Of a stretch of 45,119 nucleotides of DNA, positions 10,551 through 19,635 are shown piece after piece. Below the pieces are notes generated by a model, which was not told where the DNA came from, did no database searches, and saw only the letters and a program-made list of their open reading frames with translations. Position 1 is the first letter of the stretch. The number at the start of each line of letters is the position of its first letter. The translations under genes were made by a program, and so were the position numbers. The DNA is taken from positions 1 through 45,119 of the forward strand of contig JAHBMJ010000567.1 of the NCBI GenBank assembly GCA_018398765.1. Direction: 5' to 3'. The stretch comes from Chromera velia. Taxonomy: Eukaryota > Sar > Chromeraceae.

Positions 10551-13500
10551 CTGCTTGGTGTCCACCGACCTGACATTTACTTAAGATGGACGGGGTTCTC
10601 TTCACGCTTTCTTTCTCTCGTGTATTGATAGTGTCCATCTTTTTACCGGGAACCATGAAATGGAACCTGAAATGCGACTGGCCAGTCGACTAACTAATCA
10701 ATGGATACGATCGAGGTTGGTGAACAACTTGGCGTGCTCTTGCCTCCGCCTTCTCATCTGTGCAGCCCTAGCCCAACCCTACTCCACAAGCTGCTTCTCC
10801 ATCTGCAACCGTCTAGAGCAACACGCTCTGATGGCCTTCTTCGTCACGATTCTGGGGGCACAGGTGATCGGGCAGTTGGGTGTGGGCGTGGAGGACCTCC
10901 TTGAGCAGGGCAGGAACCTGCCGGGAATTATCGTGAGCCTGAACTGCATTGCGATCTTCGTCATCGCGGTCCTGTCCGTGCACGTCGGCTTTTTCCTGCG
11001 AGTGATCCTTGTGCTGTGTCGCCCCATCCTCAGACAGGTCAGTGTGGGGGGGTGCTGTGCTTTCTGGGATGTGTGAGAGAGTTTTAATGTTTGTTTGCAA
11101 ATTTGGTTTGACCCAGATGAGCTTTTTTTGTATGTCGTTTTGTATCCGTGTCTACGTCTGCTTGGTGTACCTCTTCACGGCTGCTCATCCGATTTGGGGA
11201 AAGCACGTTTCGGTGTTTGCATTTCTCTGTTTCTTCATCTCTTTTCCTTCGTCCGCTGACTGCAGCTCGCCTCTGCTTCCCGTCTCCGCAAAAAGTTTCA
11301 CTGCGGAAAGTGGATGACTTCTGGATGGAAGCGGTACAGAAAGTCCCGGCGGTCGGGATGGGCACGGCCGCTAATTGGGTTTGGAGTTGAGGCCGAGACA
11401 AACAACGCAGAATCTGAGAATGGGGATCGTAAACACGCACAGGAGCCTGTGAAGAAAACAAGAAGCCTGCATGCACGTGCACGGCTCCTTTGGGGATTCC
11501 GCTGGAGCACTGACGATGTTGATGCCCCTGCTCAGTGTTCATGCCTGAACAGGCGGGGGCCCCGGAGGGTTTCGATGTCGTCATGGTTTGGCGCCTGCAT
11601 GGAGAAGAAGTTGCGTGTGGTGCGTGTGACGCTGTATTTGCTTCTTCTCGCTGTGGAGGTTCTCTTCGAGTCCTCCTGCTCCCTTTGCGGGTTTTGTCTG
11701 TGCTGGTCAAGAAAGGGGTGGCGCCTCTGGGGGTGGGCCCGCAGTCTGCTCCTCCTCCAGCAGAACCCCGTGGTCCTCCGAGAGGGAAGGAAGGTGGACA
11801 CTCAGCATCTTTCCCGGAAGGAGAGAGAGTGAGTCTATCGACGGGTCTTTCAGAATTGTCTGCTGATTCATGAGCTCAGTGCAGTGTTTTTGGGACAGTC
11901 AGTCTCTTCAGCTGGCTTGTGTACCGTGATGCGTGGGAGATCAGAAGGAAGTTTCAGGGAAGAAGATGAGATACGGGACTGATTTTTCATGCAACACAGA
12001 AAAAGGAAAAGAAGAAGAGGGGTGGATGATGGGAGTGCTCGCATGTTCTCTTCAGCAAACACTTCGCAGACTGCGCTCCTGAACAGCACTTGCGTGACTC
12101 GCTTCAACTTTCTTCATCCCTTTCTTCGCAGGTACGCTGCTGACTTGGTGTGTGACGTTGTCAAGTCACAACTGCAGATGCTGGGGGGGGAGGTGGACCT
12201 GCAGATCACCAACGAGCTCTTCAGCGTTCCCCTGAGGAAGTGTATTATGAAGAAGCTTCGATCGGTACGTGTCATACGGAGTGACCACATTCATGATATG
12301 TGTCCTACCTGCCTGCCTGCCTGCTTGCGTTGCTGGGTACATGTACGATGGCACGAGTGCATTCATATGACAGAAGGGCATTTCGGATAGTGCCGGTTTT
12401 CCGTTTCCATTCTTGCTGGTAATGACTTGCACAAGGGTGTGGCTTTTGTTCGACCTGCTGGCCGCAGGCGAGGTTCTATCAACCCCTTTTCACGAGCTCT
12501 CGTTCCTGTTGGCAGGTTTCTCGTCCTGTCCCACCTCTGTTCATCTTCTCGGCTTTCTTTGTGTGTCCCCTTTTTGTTGACGTGCAGCATGCAAAAGCTC
12601 ATTTCTACAAGTGCACGGTGCTGTCCGGCGTCGATGCTTGGGACCTCGCAGTCCTCAGGCACCGTCTGGACGTCCTGGAGCGTCGTCAGTTGTGGGCAGA
12701 GCTTGTGAGGGTGTGCAGAGTTGAGGCCAGGAGAGACCAGATGACCCAGATGAGGCTGCGAGACCTCCTGGAAAGGAGGGAACCGATTGAGACGTTCCTT
12801 CAGTCCTTCGGTCATCTCCTCTCTGCACGCAGCAGAACCCGCAGGCGTCTCTTTGCCACATCCACCATGAGTTCCTTCGCACCCTCCCTCCCGCTTGGCT
12901 TCTCGACAGCTAGCATCCCCTCCATGAAAGACGGTCTGTTCAAGACTGCAAGTGGAACATCAGTAATCTCCTCTAGCTCGACCTTGCAGGTTGGCAGGGG
13001 TGCAGAGGTGCCTGTTCCCTTGCGTGGCGGCAGATTGCAGCAGCGCCCGTCGTTGTCTTCCTCACAGCTCCTCTCAGCGGACGCAGTCGGTGAGGGAGAG
13101 GCGGCCCAACCGGGTGCTCCTCCCCACTCTAGCACTGATCCGCACCCCCTGAAGGACCTCTACGTGTCCTCCATGCAGGACACAAGCGCACACACACCTG
13201 CCCAACAGTCCCCCCGTGCCACTGCACAGGAAAGGGCGGACGCCGAGCATACCTGTGACGGCTCTGCGCTGTTCTCAGGACTGTCCCTCCACAAAAGCTC
13301 GGGAGAGCTCGCGCTCCCTCCAGGAAAGCGCTCTTCGAGAAAGCCATCCCTGATGTCCACCACGCACTCTGTGGGGCCCTTCATGCAGTCTGAGGCATTC
13401 GACCCGCGTGTGGCCCCAGGGGCCCTCGTCCCCTCCAGCTCTCTCATGCGGTATAACTCCTGCTTGTCTTCCCTCCCGTCCAGTCTCTTTGATTCCGCCA

Positions 13501-14966
13501 GCTTCGTGGGAGAAGGGAGTGGGGAGATGAGAGATCTCCAGCACACAGAGAAGATGCTTCCACGTAGACAGCGCGTCCTGTATGCGGCCTGTGTGCGGGT
13601 CCGGGCCCTAGTGCGCTTCGTGCGTGCCGTGACGCAACTCGCGAAGGACGCAAGGAAGCCCCCTGACCCTGACGAGGCTGCCGAGATCTGCCGCATGACG
13701 GTAGAAGACCTCCAGGCAGAGTTATCTGCCCACAGAATTGCAGAACAGGTGCAGGTGGTCAAGGCACTGAGAGAGCACCCTGCAGAGTGTGTGGGTGTGA
13801 GCAGTTTGGGTGGAAACAGGCCGGAAAAATTCCTTCCCTCCGTTGCTGTAGGGAGTGTGGCAGAAAAGGGGGATGACTTGGAAGTCAAAGAGGCCCCAGT
13901 GACTCGGTATGACCTTCTCTGGAAGTGGAGAGAGTTCAGGGCTTCCACAATCCTCGTCAGAGGGGATCTAGGGCCCCGGTCCCCAGATCCCCCTCCCTGC
14001 CCCAAACCCCGAAAAGCGATCACCCGCCCGTCTCTTGTGATCACTCTCTGCGAGCCTCTGCCTGCATCGGGGGGCGGGACTTCCTCTCCCGAAACGCCTG
14101 CGGGTAAGGTCTCTGTCAAAGAGAGTGGCGGGACACCGTCCCCCCTGAATCTCTGTGCCGAGAGTCCGGTGCCTGCTACCCGGGGCCCTTCAGGGTCTTC
14201 TGATCGCTTGCTTGACACTCCCCCGGGAGGCATGCTGCAGGACCCGTCTTCTGAAAAGTCCACTGAAAAATGCATCGGTGCAAAGCGGAGGGTCGACGAC
14301 TTCGAATGTCTTCTCAAGTCTCCGGGGTCGGGGACGGGTCCAAGAGGGAGAAAGCAAGCAGAGAGTGGCAGTGGGAGAAGCAGGAGGAGTCAGAGTGACG
14401 AGCCAGCGGGGAGAGATGCAGTAGCAGAGAGCCCTCCTGGGGGAGACAGCGACTTTCTTGAGACAGTCCCTCTTGCAGGTCTGTCACATGAATCCTCATC
14501 GAAACCATCCGCAACCCTCCCTTCCTCGTCTGGGAGGAGACCTTCCGGGGTGCCTCCTGTTCCTCTCTCGAATGCCCCAAGACACTCAGGGCAGATGAAC
14601 ACGGGGAAGAGATGGAATCACCGGGAAGGGGCGCAGCAGTCACAAGACGAGGGGGGAGCAGCAGGTGGTGCCGAGGATTCGGTGCCTGTCGAGGGGCCCC
14701 GCCGTGTTCCTTCTTCTTTCTCCGCCCCTTCCTCATCCTCCCGCAGCCGCCCTGAATCCCCGCCGAGCAACGAAGAAGAATCTCAGGGGGCCGTTGCTCT
14801 ATCTGCCCGTAATTCCATTTCCCCTCCGACTCAAGGCTCCCCCGACGCTGAGAATGATGACGTGTATTACCTCCGACAACTCACCCCCCCTGCTGAGTCG
14901 CCCTCAGCCTCACAAGAAGGTTCACAAGAAGCAGCGGCTTCTCTGCCAGCACAGCTGCGCGAGTGA
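1455..14966 (+). CDS. Giant receptor-like membrane protein: ANF-type ligand-binding, LRR and Cys-rich domains, multi-TM
   Basis: I predict 18 exons: 1455-1553, 1662-1721, 1918-1982, 2143-2231, 2496-2514, 2786-2992, 3254-3662, 3909-4407, 4746-4773, 5065-6252, 6412-8165, 8443-9607, 9969-10100, 10320-10465, 10766-11037, 11266-11828, 12132-12264 and 12588-14966. Every intron is GT-AG and every joined phase agrees; the total is 9207 bases, or 3068 residues plus a TGA stop. The start at 1455 was chosen because a signal peptide follows directly (MWGGRLCGFLVLCWSIAQC); an in-frame ATG at 1392 is possible. Order of parts: signal peptide, ANF-receptor-like domain (about 28-510), leucine-rich repeats (about 668-885), Cys-rich modules (about 950-1080 and 1370-1416), seven or eight membrane segments (about 1420-2040) and a Ser/Pro/Arg-rich tail to 3068. 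It probably sits at the cell surface as a sensor or adhesion protein; the ligand is unknown. Exon 16 is the least certain exon. Confidence 0.8.
5580..6250 (+). other. Plant-type leucine-rich repeats of the giant gene
   Basis: Repeats of the form L..L.L..N.L.G.(I)P are visible in exon 10: LHLSTIGLFGPLPQSLWRL, TIDLSRNNLDGPLF, LRVLRLRGNRLQGSL, LRELDVSRNLFSGPIPEDL, LDFESNRFNHPIP, and later IRVLRLGSAGLGG and LQDLDLRGNPFTPGLP. The phenylalanine/glycine-proline ending is typical of plant-specific extracellular LRRs. This follows the ANF-like domain directly and would lie outside the cell. The repeats are interrupted by a less regular stretch at 5960-6110. Confidence 0.8.
6253..6411 (+). other. In-frame intron (159 bases, no stop) within the LRR/Cys-rich junction
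   Basis: The intron starts GTCAGT and ends with a pyrimidine-rich tract and GCAG. Its length is a multiple of three and it contains no stop, so it reads through as coding. I call it an intron because its translation is compositionally odd (Ser/Leu/Phe from CT repeats) and the boundaries match the gene's other splice sites. Retention would add 53 residues. Confidence 0.6.
6595..8005 (+). other. Cysteine-rich extracellular modules (GCC2/GCC3, ephrin-receptor-like)
   Basis: The first block (6600-6990) has closely spaced cysteines in patterns such as CAMCAPCDLG, CSACPAGKMS, CTPCFPGTFSDDSG and CRTCPPGTFADGFAS. The C.PC.PGTF(S/A)......C..CP pattern is typical of GCC2/GCC3 and ephrin-receptor-like repeats. 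A spacer of about 290 residues with fewer cysteines follows. A second block (7860-7995) has CPWGDTVCG, CLLKTTGPYCSRCEEGYTR and CQSCDKERGW. The last cysteines lie immediately before the first membrane segment, as is usual in proteins of this type. Confidence 0.75.
8006..11037 (+). other. Multi-pass membrane region of the giant gene
   Basis: Hydrophobic segments lie at about 8009-8075 (LIAKLILILIFLVLVTSRVV), 8660-8735, 9420-9470, 9970-10040 (YILAWIGLFVWTIG), 10370-10465 (probably two passes), 10828-10875 and 10928-11020. Short motifs between them, such as FGFLYRHYKPRLFAWELW after the fourth segment and C.H...PH.KW before it, resemble the conserved membrane region found behind Cys-rich ectodomains in many protist proteins. 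A basic, Ser-rich cytoplasmic or lumenal loop of about 200 residues (8780-9400) separates segments two and three. Topology is inferred from hydrophobicity only. Confidence 0.7.
10466..10765 (+). other. Intron with composite (CT)n(GT)n microsatellite
   Basis: This 300-base intron starts GTCAGT. It holds a CT run followed directly by a GT run (10489-10548), ending in TGCAG. That TGCAG looks like an acceptor, but splicing there puts a stop seven codons on. The acceptor at 10764-10765 keeps the reading phase, so it is preferred. Confidence 0.65.
11266..14966 (+). other. Long C-terminal tail of the giant gene
   Basis: Exons 16-18 encode about 1020 residues after the last membrane segment. The first part is basic. 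A short structured-looking stretch follows (EYAADLVCDVV, then VDLQITNELFSVPLRKC, then HFYKCTVLSGVDAWDLAVL). Residues from about 2350 onward are rich in Ser, Pro, Gly, Arg and Glu and look disordered. One helical segment near 13550-13780 (RQRVLYAACVRVRALVRFVR) breaks the low complexity. No kinase or other catalytic domain is visible. Exon 16 contains an unusual Leu/Cys/Trp-rich stretch at 11600-11760, so its internal structure is the least secure part of the model. Confidence 0.6.
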
Positions 14967-15154
14967 AAAGTTCCGCAAGGGATCATTTTCGTGAGTGGAT
15001 CTGTCCGACTGTTCGATCAAACGAGTCGTGTGCCCACTCTGTCTCTCTCTTTTGCTCTTGCCGAAAGGCGCTACGTCCAGGACGAGAAGTCATTGATTTT
15101 TCCTGTTCAGGCAGTTAGTGGGCCAGGAGAAAGAAGAAAAGAAAGAGTGAATTG

Positions 15155-15160
15155 AATAAA
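15155..15160 (+). other. Candidate polyadenylation signal AATAAA of the giant gene
   Basis: AATAAA lies 189 bases after the stop codon at 14964-14966, in a purine-rich context. Use of this hexamer in this organism is unproven. Confidence 0.35.
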
Positions 15161-17453
15161 GAGAAGAGGAGATGAGATGAAGGCTCTTGTCGGGGGGTGT
15201 GAATGCATGTGCAGGTGGAAATTCAGAGCACGTGTGCTGGCACCACGACGTTCAGAAAAGACAAGAGGGATAGAGAGGGGGCGATTGGGGGGAATGAGGG
15301 AACGAACAAACGAAGGAAAGCGACAAGAAGTGGGTGAGTCATGGGTGAGCAAGTGAAGGAGGGAATGTGGCAATTCATGCATTCATGAGGGAATGAATGA
15401 AGAAATGTGTTGTTTTAATGAACTCCTGCATGTGGTTTCTTGCGTGTGTGCATGTCTTTTTTTATGGGAATCTTGCGTGCTTCAGACTTACCCCGGAGGA
15501 ACATAAAAAATCTCCACAGCTGCTTTGTTCCCAATTTTCTCTGCCAGACAACCCACTGGCAGAGAATGCAAGGCAGCTTGAAACAGGAGAATTGTCGCTT
15601 CTGCCGGAAGCGTGAGAGGGGGGTTCTGAGCGTGCGGACTCTCTGAAAGGAATGGAACCCGTTGGGGTAAGTTGATGATTCCGGGCGTTTACATTCGATT
15701 GATACGTCCGGGTCGGAATCCAACTGTCGGATTCTGTATTCCCCGCAGAAGTATTGGCAGTGTGCGCAGGCAGGCATTTGACTGGAATCAAAGTTTTGTC
15801 TTTGTTCATTTGAGTTTTCAGGCGTCCGTGTTCCTTTGAATTTTTTCTCTGGTAAATCGCCTTCTCCCAGTCTAAAACCCAAAGATTCAGGGTATTCGCT
15901 TCAAATTTTCAGTACCATGTGCTTTCGTTACCAGTGGGCGGCTCTATCAAATTCTTTCTGTGAAGATCTGAGCCTCATGTACTTGTTAGGATGTTGTCTG
16001 GGTGGAAACTGGTTCGATGTTACAGGCAGATGGATGGGGGAGGAGAGAGAGGAGGGGAGGGAAGGAACTGATGTCCTGTATGGAAGTTGAGGCAATTTTT
16101 TGGCAGTGATTTAGTCAGCATAAGGCAGTGTGAAACTGTCTTCCATTTCACTTGCTCTTTTGGTTTTTTCATTTGCTCGAGCTGATCAGATTCTTTTTTC
16201 GTGGCCGTCGGTTTAATCATGTCAGGGATTCCGGTTCCTGCCGTCCTCCGGGTTTCCCGGATTGGGGAAAAGTATCGGCCGGCTGCAGGGACTGAGAGTT
16301 CTTTTTCGGATTTCGCCGCTCTCGGCGTTGTGACTCTGAAATCAACTTTTTTACTCCAATTTGAAATGCGTCCACGGTGTTTCGTGTCCCGATGTTCATT
16401 GTGTCCCATGTGTGCCTCACTTCTGACAGTGCGGACCTGTTGTATAGAAGTACGGTGCTTCTTCTTCGTGATTGTAGAGCGTTCATTGATCACTGTATTT
16501 ACTGTATTTGCAGAAAATGCATGCACCACATGCCTTCCTCTAATCCTTTACGTACGGATCAGTATCTGCGTGTGTTTGTGAGAGAGTTTGGCAATCTCAA
16601 GGGACAGGAGGGGGGAACAAGAAGAAAGTTAAAGTAACGGGGGAGGCAAGAGTTTTCATTGGAGTGACGGCAGTCCGCATATCACCCGTCAACCGTCTCC
16701 GGCACCTTGACAGAGTGCGGTGTGTGCTCTGTTCAATGCGCGTTTCACCCTCATCAGTTCGTGTCTGGATTGACCGCTCTTGATTGATAATACTTGATCG
16801 GATTCTGGCGGTGCAACACATGCAGCTCAGCACGTGTTTGCAAGCAATTCCTGTCTTTCCATTCTGAAGGTTTTGTTTTGATGCCGGATTGGAGTGATAC
16901 ATGCTAACTGGTTGAGTGCATGTGTTCTTGGTGTTTTTGACACCTGTCCGTTCGATCCCGTTGATTCTGGAACCGGTTCTGGAATATGTTTCCAGCTTTT
17001 AGAAAGCCGTGCGCTTCAAAAAAGGTTAACGGTTAGTCTTATTAAATTTATCAAGATGCTAGTTCGAATTAATGACGAATTATAAGTTCGTAAGATTTTT
17101 ACTAGGATTTTGTTAAGGATTTTGATTCATAATTTTTTTACTAGTTTTTTTATGATTTCGAACGTTTGTTTTGTAATCAGCTAAGATAGGATATGCTAGA
17201 GGACATGAGTTATGCACTGCGGCATGTTATCAATCACTCAAAGTTTACGACTTAATTTAGCTAGTAATTTAGTTTTAAAACTTTTTTACATCTAAGGAAT
17301 GCATACATAAATCTTAGTATAAATTATGTATGAATAAATGAATGAATGACTAAGCCAGGTGGAGCCGAGCTCCTGGTAGTCCATGGGCATATACGCCTTG
17401 TCAAGATCCTAGCTCTATCAAAGAAGATTGAGGGTTTTGTTAGAATCGTTGAC

Positions 17454-17493
<40 letters not shown>

Positions 17494-17902
17494 AGGCCCG
17501 GTTCCGCACTAGGCCTTCCCGTTATATCCATCTGTTGTCAGAGCTAGCACTGCCTAGCAGGGCGGGGCGTTCCTCCGCTACTAGACTAAGGTATAGATAT
17601 CACCCTACAAAACCGAGTCTGTACACCTTTATGAGATATAATAATAAACACTGCTAATTTGAGTTCCTAACTCTTTCTAGATCGGCGCTAAGATCGCGTC
17701 GTCGCGAGAAATAGGCCTTCAAAGTTTGTGGATTTTATTAGAATTTAGACGAGTAGATTCCACGGTAAATTCCACTAAAATCCACGAAATTCTACTAAAT
17801 TCCACTAGATTTTTCGGGAATTTAACCCGGTTTTGTAGGGCAGACCATGCATATTGTGTTATAAACATTAGTTCAACTTATGGTTACTTACCTAATTATT
17901 AA
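15161..17902. other. Gene-poor stretch with short simple repeats
   Basis: No exon chain with consistent phases was found. Open frames up to about 170 residues on both strands (for example 16529-16020 minus) show no domain motifs. From 17000 the DNA becomes AT-rich. There is a GAATGAAT run near 17330-17350 and a (GATT)n run at about 17448-17492. Bases 17720-17815 contain several diverged direct copies of a motif like AATTCCACTA. Confidence 0.45.
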
Positions 17903-17916
17903 TAGTGCTAGGAAAA

Positions 17917-17991
17917 GGTTCAAGGTTCAAGGTTCACTTCGAAGTAATGAACCTGAATCAGGTTCAAAAACAGGTTCAAAAACAGGTTCAC
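17917..17991. repeat. Subterminal GGTTCA repeats, left
   Basis: GGTTCA occurs in direct orientation about six times, mostly as AGGTTCAA or CAGGTTCAAAAA, and once inverted (TGAACC at 17949). The cluster lies just inside the left end of the hAT-like element. Confidence 0.7.
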
Positions 17992-18971
17992 TTTTAATTA
18001 ATAGAAACCTCATTTTTTCATATTATTTTATGCCTTTAAATTAGGCTTTAATGCGTTTTTAGAACATTTTATTATAGAATCTATGCTTTAGTAGTGTTTT
18101 TAAATAGTTTAAATCAATATTTACGCTCACATTAGGTGCTAGTCTCAAGTTATTCACTGCTTATAGTTGAAAATTAGTAATCAAAAAAGCCTGAAAAAAT
18201 TGGAAAATGTCATAATTAAATTTATATGATCGTATCAATCATGACAATTTAGTCAACATAAGACCATCACAACGTTTCTTTCTTTCTTTTATCTGCTTAC
18301 CGGTTGCCCCGCGGCCACCGCTTTCCCCCTCCCTCTCCGTGCACCGCCGCCTCTTTGACCTGCTGCTCCCGGCCCGGCCTGTTGCCCCCTCCCCTGGGCA
18401 CCCCTGCTCCCCCCCATGGCCCCCACCACTCCCAGCTATAGCGGATGGCACCCAAATATCTGGGTTTGCATTCGTTCCAACCTTTTGCCACACAAAATCG
18501 GATTGAAACTCTGTTTTCGAATACTCATCAGTGCACCTGATCATGTGAATTGGCAATATTGTGTCACCAAAAGCAAGCAAGCAGAAGCAAACAGAGGGAC
18601 TGCTGCCGGCACGAGTCTGAAGCAGCCCCTCCAAAAAGATATTGTCAATTACACTGTCGTGCAGACTGCTGTCAAACAAACTCTATACTTCCTCATTCCT
18701 TCAGTGGAGACTGTCCATTTTGATACGGGGCCTTGCAAGTGGAAAACTTGGTAAGTCACGTGTACTTCTTCACTTCTGCAACCGTCAGCATGAGTTTTCA
18801 TGCTGACATATGATGCTAACATATGCTGACATGCGTCTGTCCGACATAATAGATTGAACCGGCTGGGGACAGTTGCTGTACGCGCGGCTCCGGCTCCTTA
18901 TTTTATCTATATCGGCCACGGGCGGCGCGGGCCTGGCCGGCCTTGTGCCAGTAGCCGCGCGTCTGGCCTCC

Positions 18972-19071
18972 AAAACAGGTTCAAAACAGGTTTAACAGGT
19001 TCAACAGGTTCAAAACAGGTTCAACAGGTTCACTTTTTCAGATTTGAACCTTTTCTCAATGAACCTTTTCC
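18972..19071. repeat. Subterminal GGTTCA repeats, right
   Basis: About five direct copies of CAGGTTCA, one variant (CAGGTTTA) and two inverted TGAACCTTTTC copies lie just inside the right end of the hAT-like element. They mirror the left cluster. Confidence 0.7.
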
Positions 19072-19417
19072 CAGCCCTACTAATTAACAACTTGAACTTG
19101 CTTAAATGATTACTACATTGATTAGCTTCTTGATGCAATAGTCAGTTTTTGGTGTGTATGTCAGTGCGCTGAATCACAATTTTTAGCCGAAATCCCATAA
19201 AATCCGAGCCATAATTTTTAAAGGTCAGACTAGGTCAGACTCTATAATCCTAGTTATAATCGATTGTTCGCTTGTCCTAGTGTTTATCTTCAAAGTCGGA
19301 TACGTTCGTTTCAAGTTTCAACCCTATTTGAATTCTGCTGGATACGTTGGTGGACCGCAGCAGTGTCTATAAAAGTTGATTAATTCATAAAAGTTGATTA
19401 ATTCAAAGTTCAAGCAT

Positions 19418-19423
19418 TTTATT
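19418..19423 (-). other. Candidate polyadenylation signal (AATAAA on minus) for the FG-GAP/AbfB-like gene
   Basis: TTTATT on the + strand reads AATAAA on the minus strand, about 215 bases after the stop codon of the gene ending at 19636. The surroundings are AT-rich, so a chance match is possible. Confidence 0.25.
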
Positions 19424-19635
19424 CTATTTTGTCATCGAGCTATAACTGTAATTATATGTAACGAAGTATAATCAAACCATTATCAAGCTTTGTTCATGCA
19501 GTGACAATGTGTAGTTTTTAAACTTGAATGATCGATTGCTAGACTGTTTGTTGCTTCAACTTGCTTGAAGTCATTTTAGAAAAATAATAATCTTAATTCA
19601 TTCAAGCTATGAACATGCACCATGCGTAAAACCGG

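Larger units (their letters stand above)
17903..19079. mobile_element. hAT-like non-autonomous DNA transposon
   Basis: The left end TAGTGCTAGGAAAAGGTTCA (17903-17922) and the reverse complement of the right end, TAGGGCTGGGAAAAGGTTCA (19060-19079), agree at 18 of 20 bases. TAGGGCTGGG-type ends are characteristic of hAT elements. Many subterminal GGTTCA motifs lie inside both ends (17917-17991 and 18972-19053), as expected for transposase-binding sites. Both flanks contain CTAATTA, but an exact 8-bp target duplication was not established. The interior (18240-18755) has open frames of 112-146 residues with no convincing transposase motif, so the element is probably non-autonomous or decayed. Confidence 0.65.

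Noticed and set aside
11535-11873. Alternative frame with a Pro/Gly-rich peptide in exon 16
   Set aside because: Its composition is attractive, but splicing from it into 12132 meets a stop within four codons, while the chosen frame joins in phase.
13160-14317. A 385-codon minus-strand open frame
   Set aside because: It is antisense to the last exon of the large gene, and its Ser/Arg-rich composition mirrors that of the coding strand. No motifs of its own.
17448-17600. A tRNA or small RNA near the GATT repeat
   Set aside because: No cloverleaf or conserved box could be found; only a GGTTCC match by chance.
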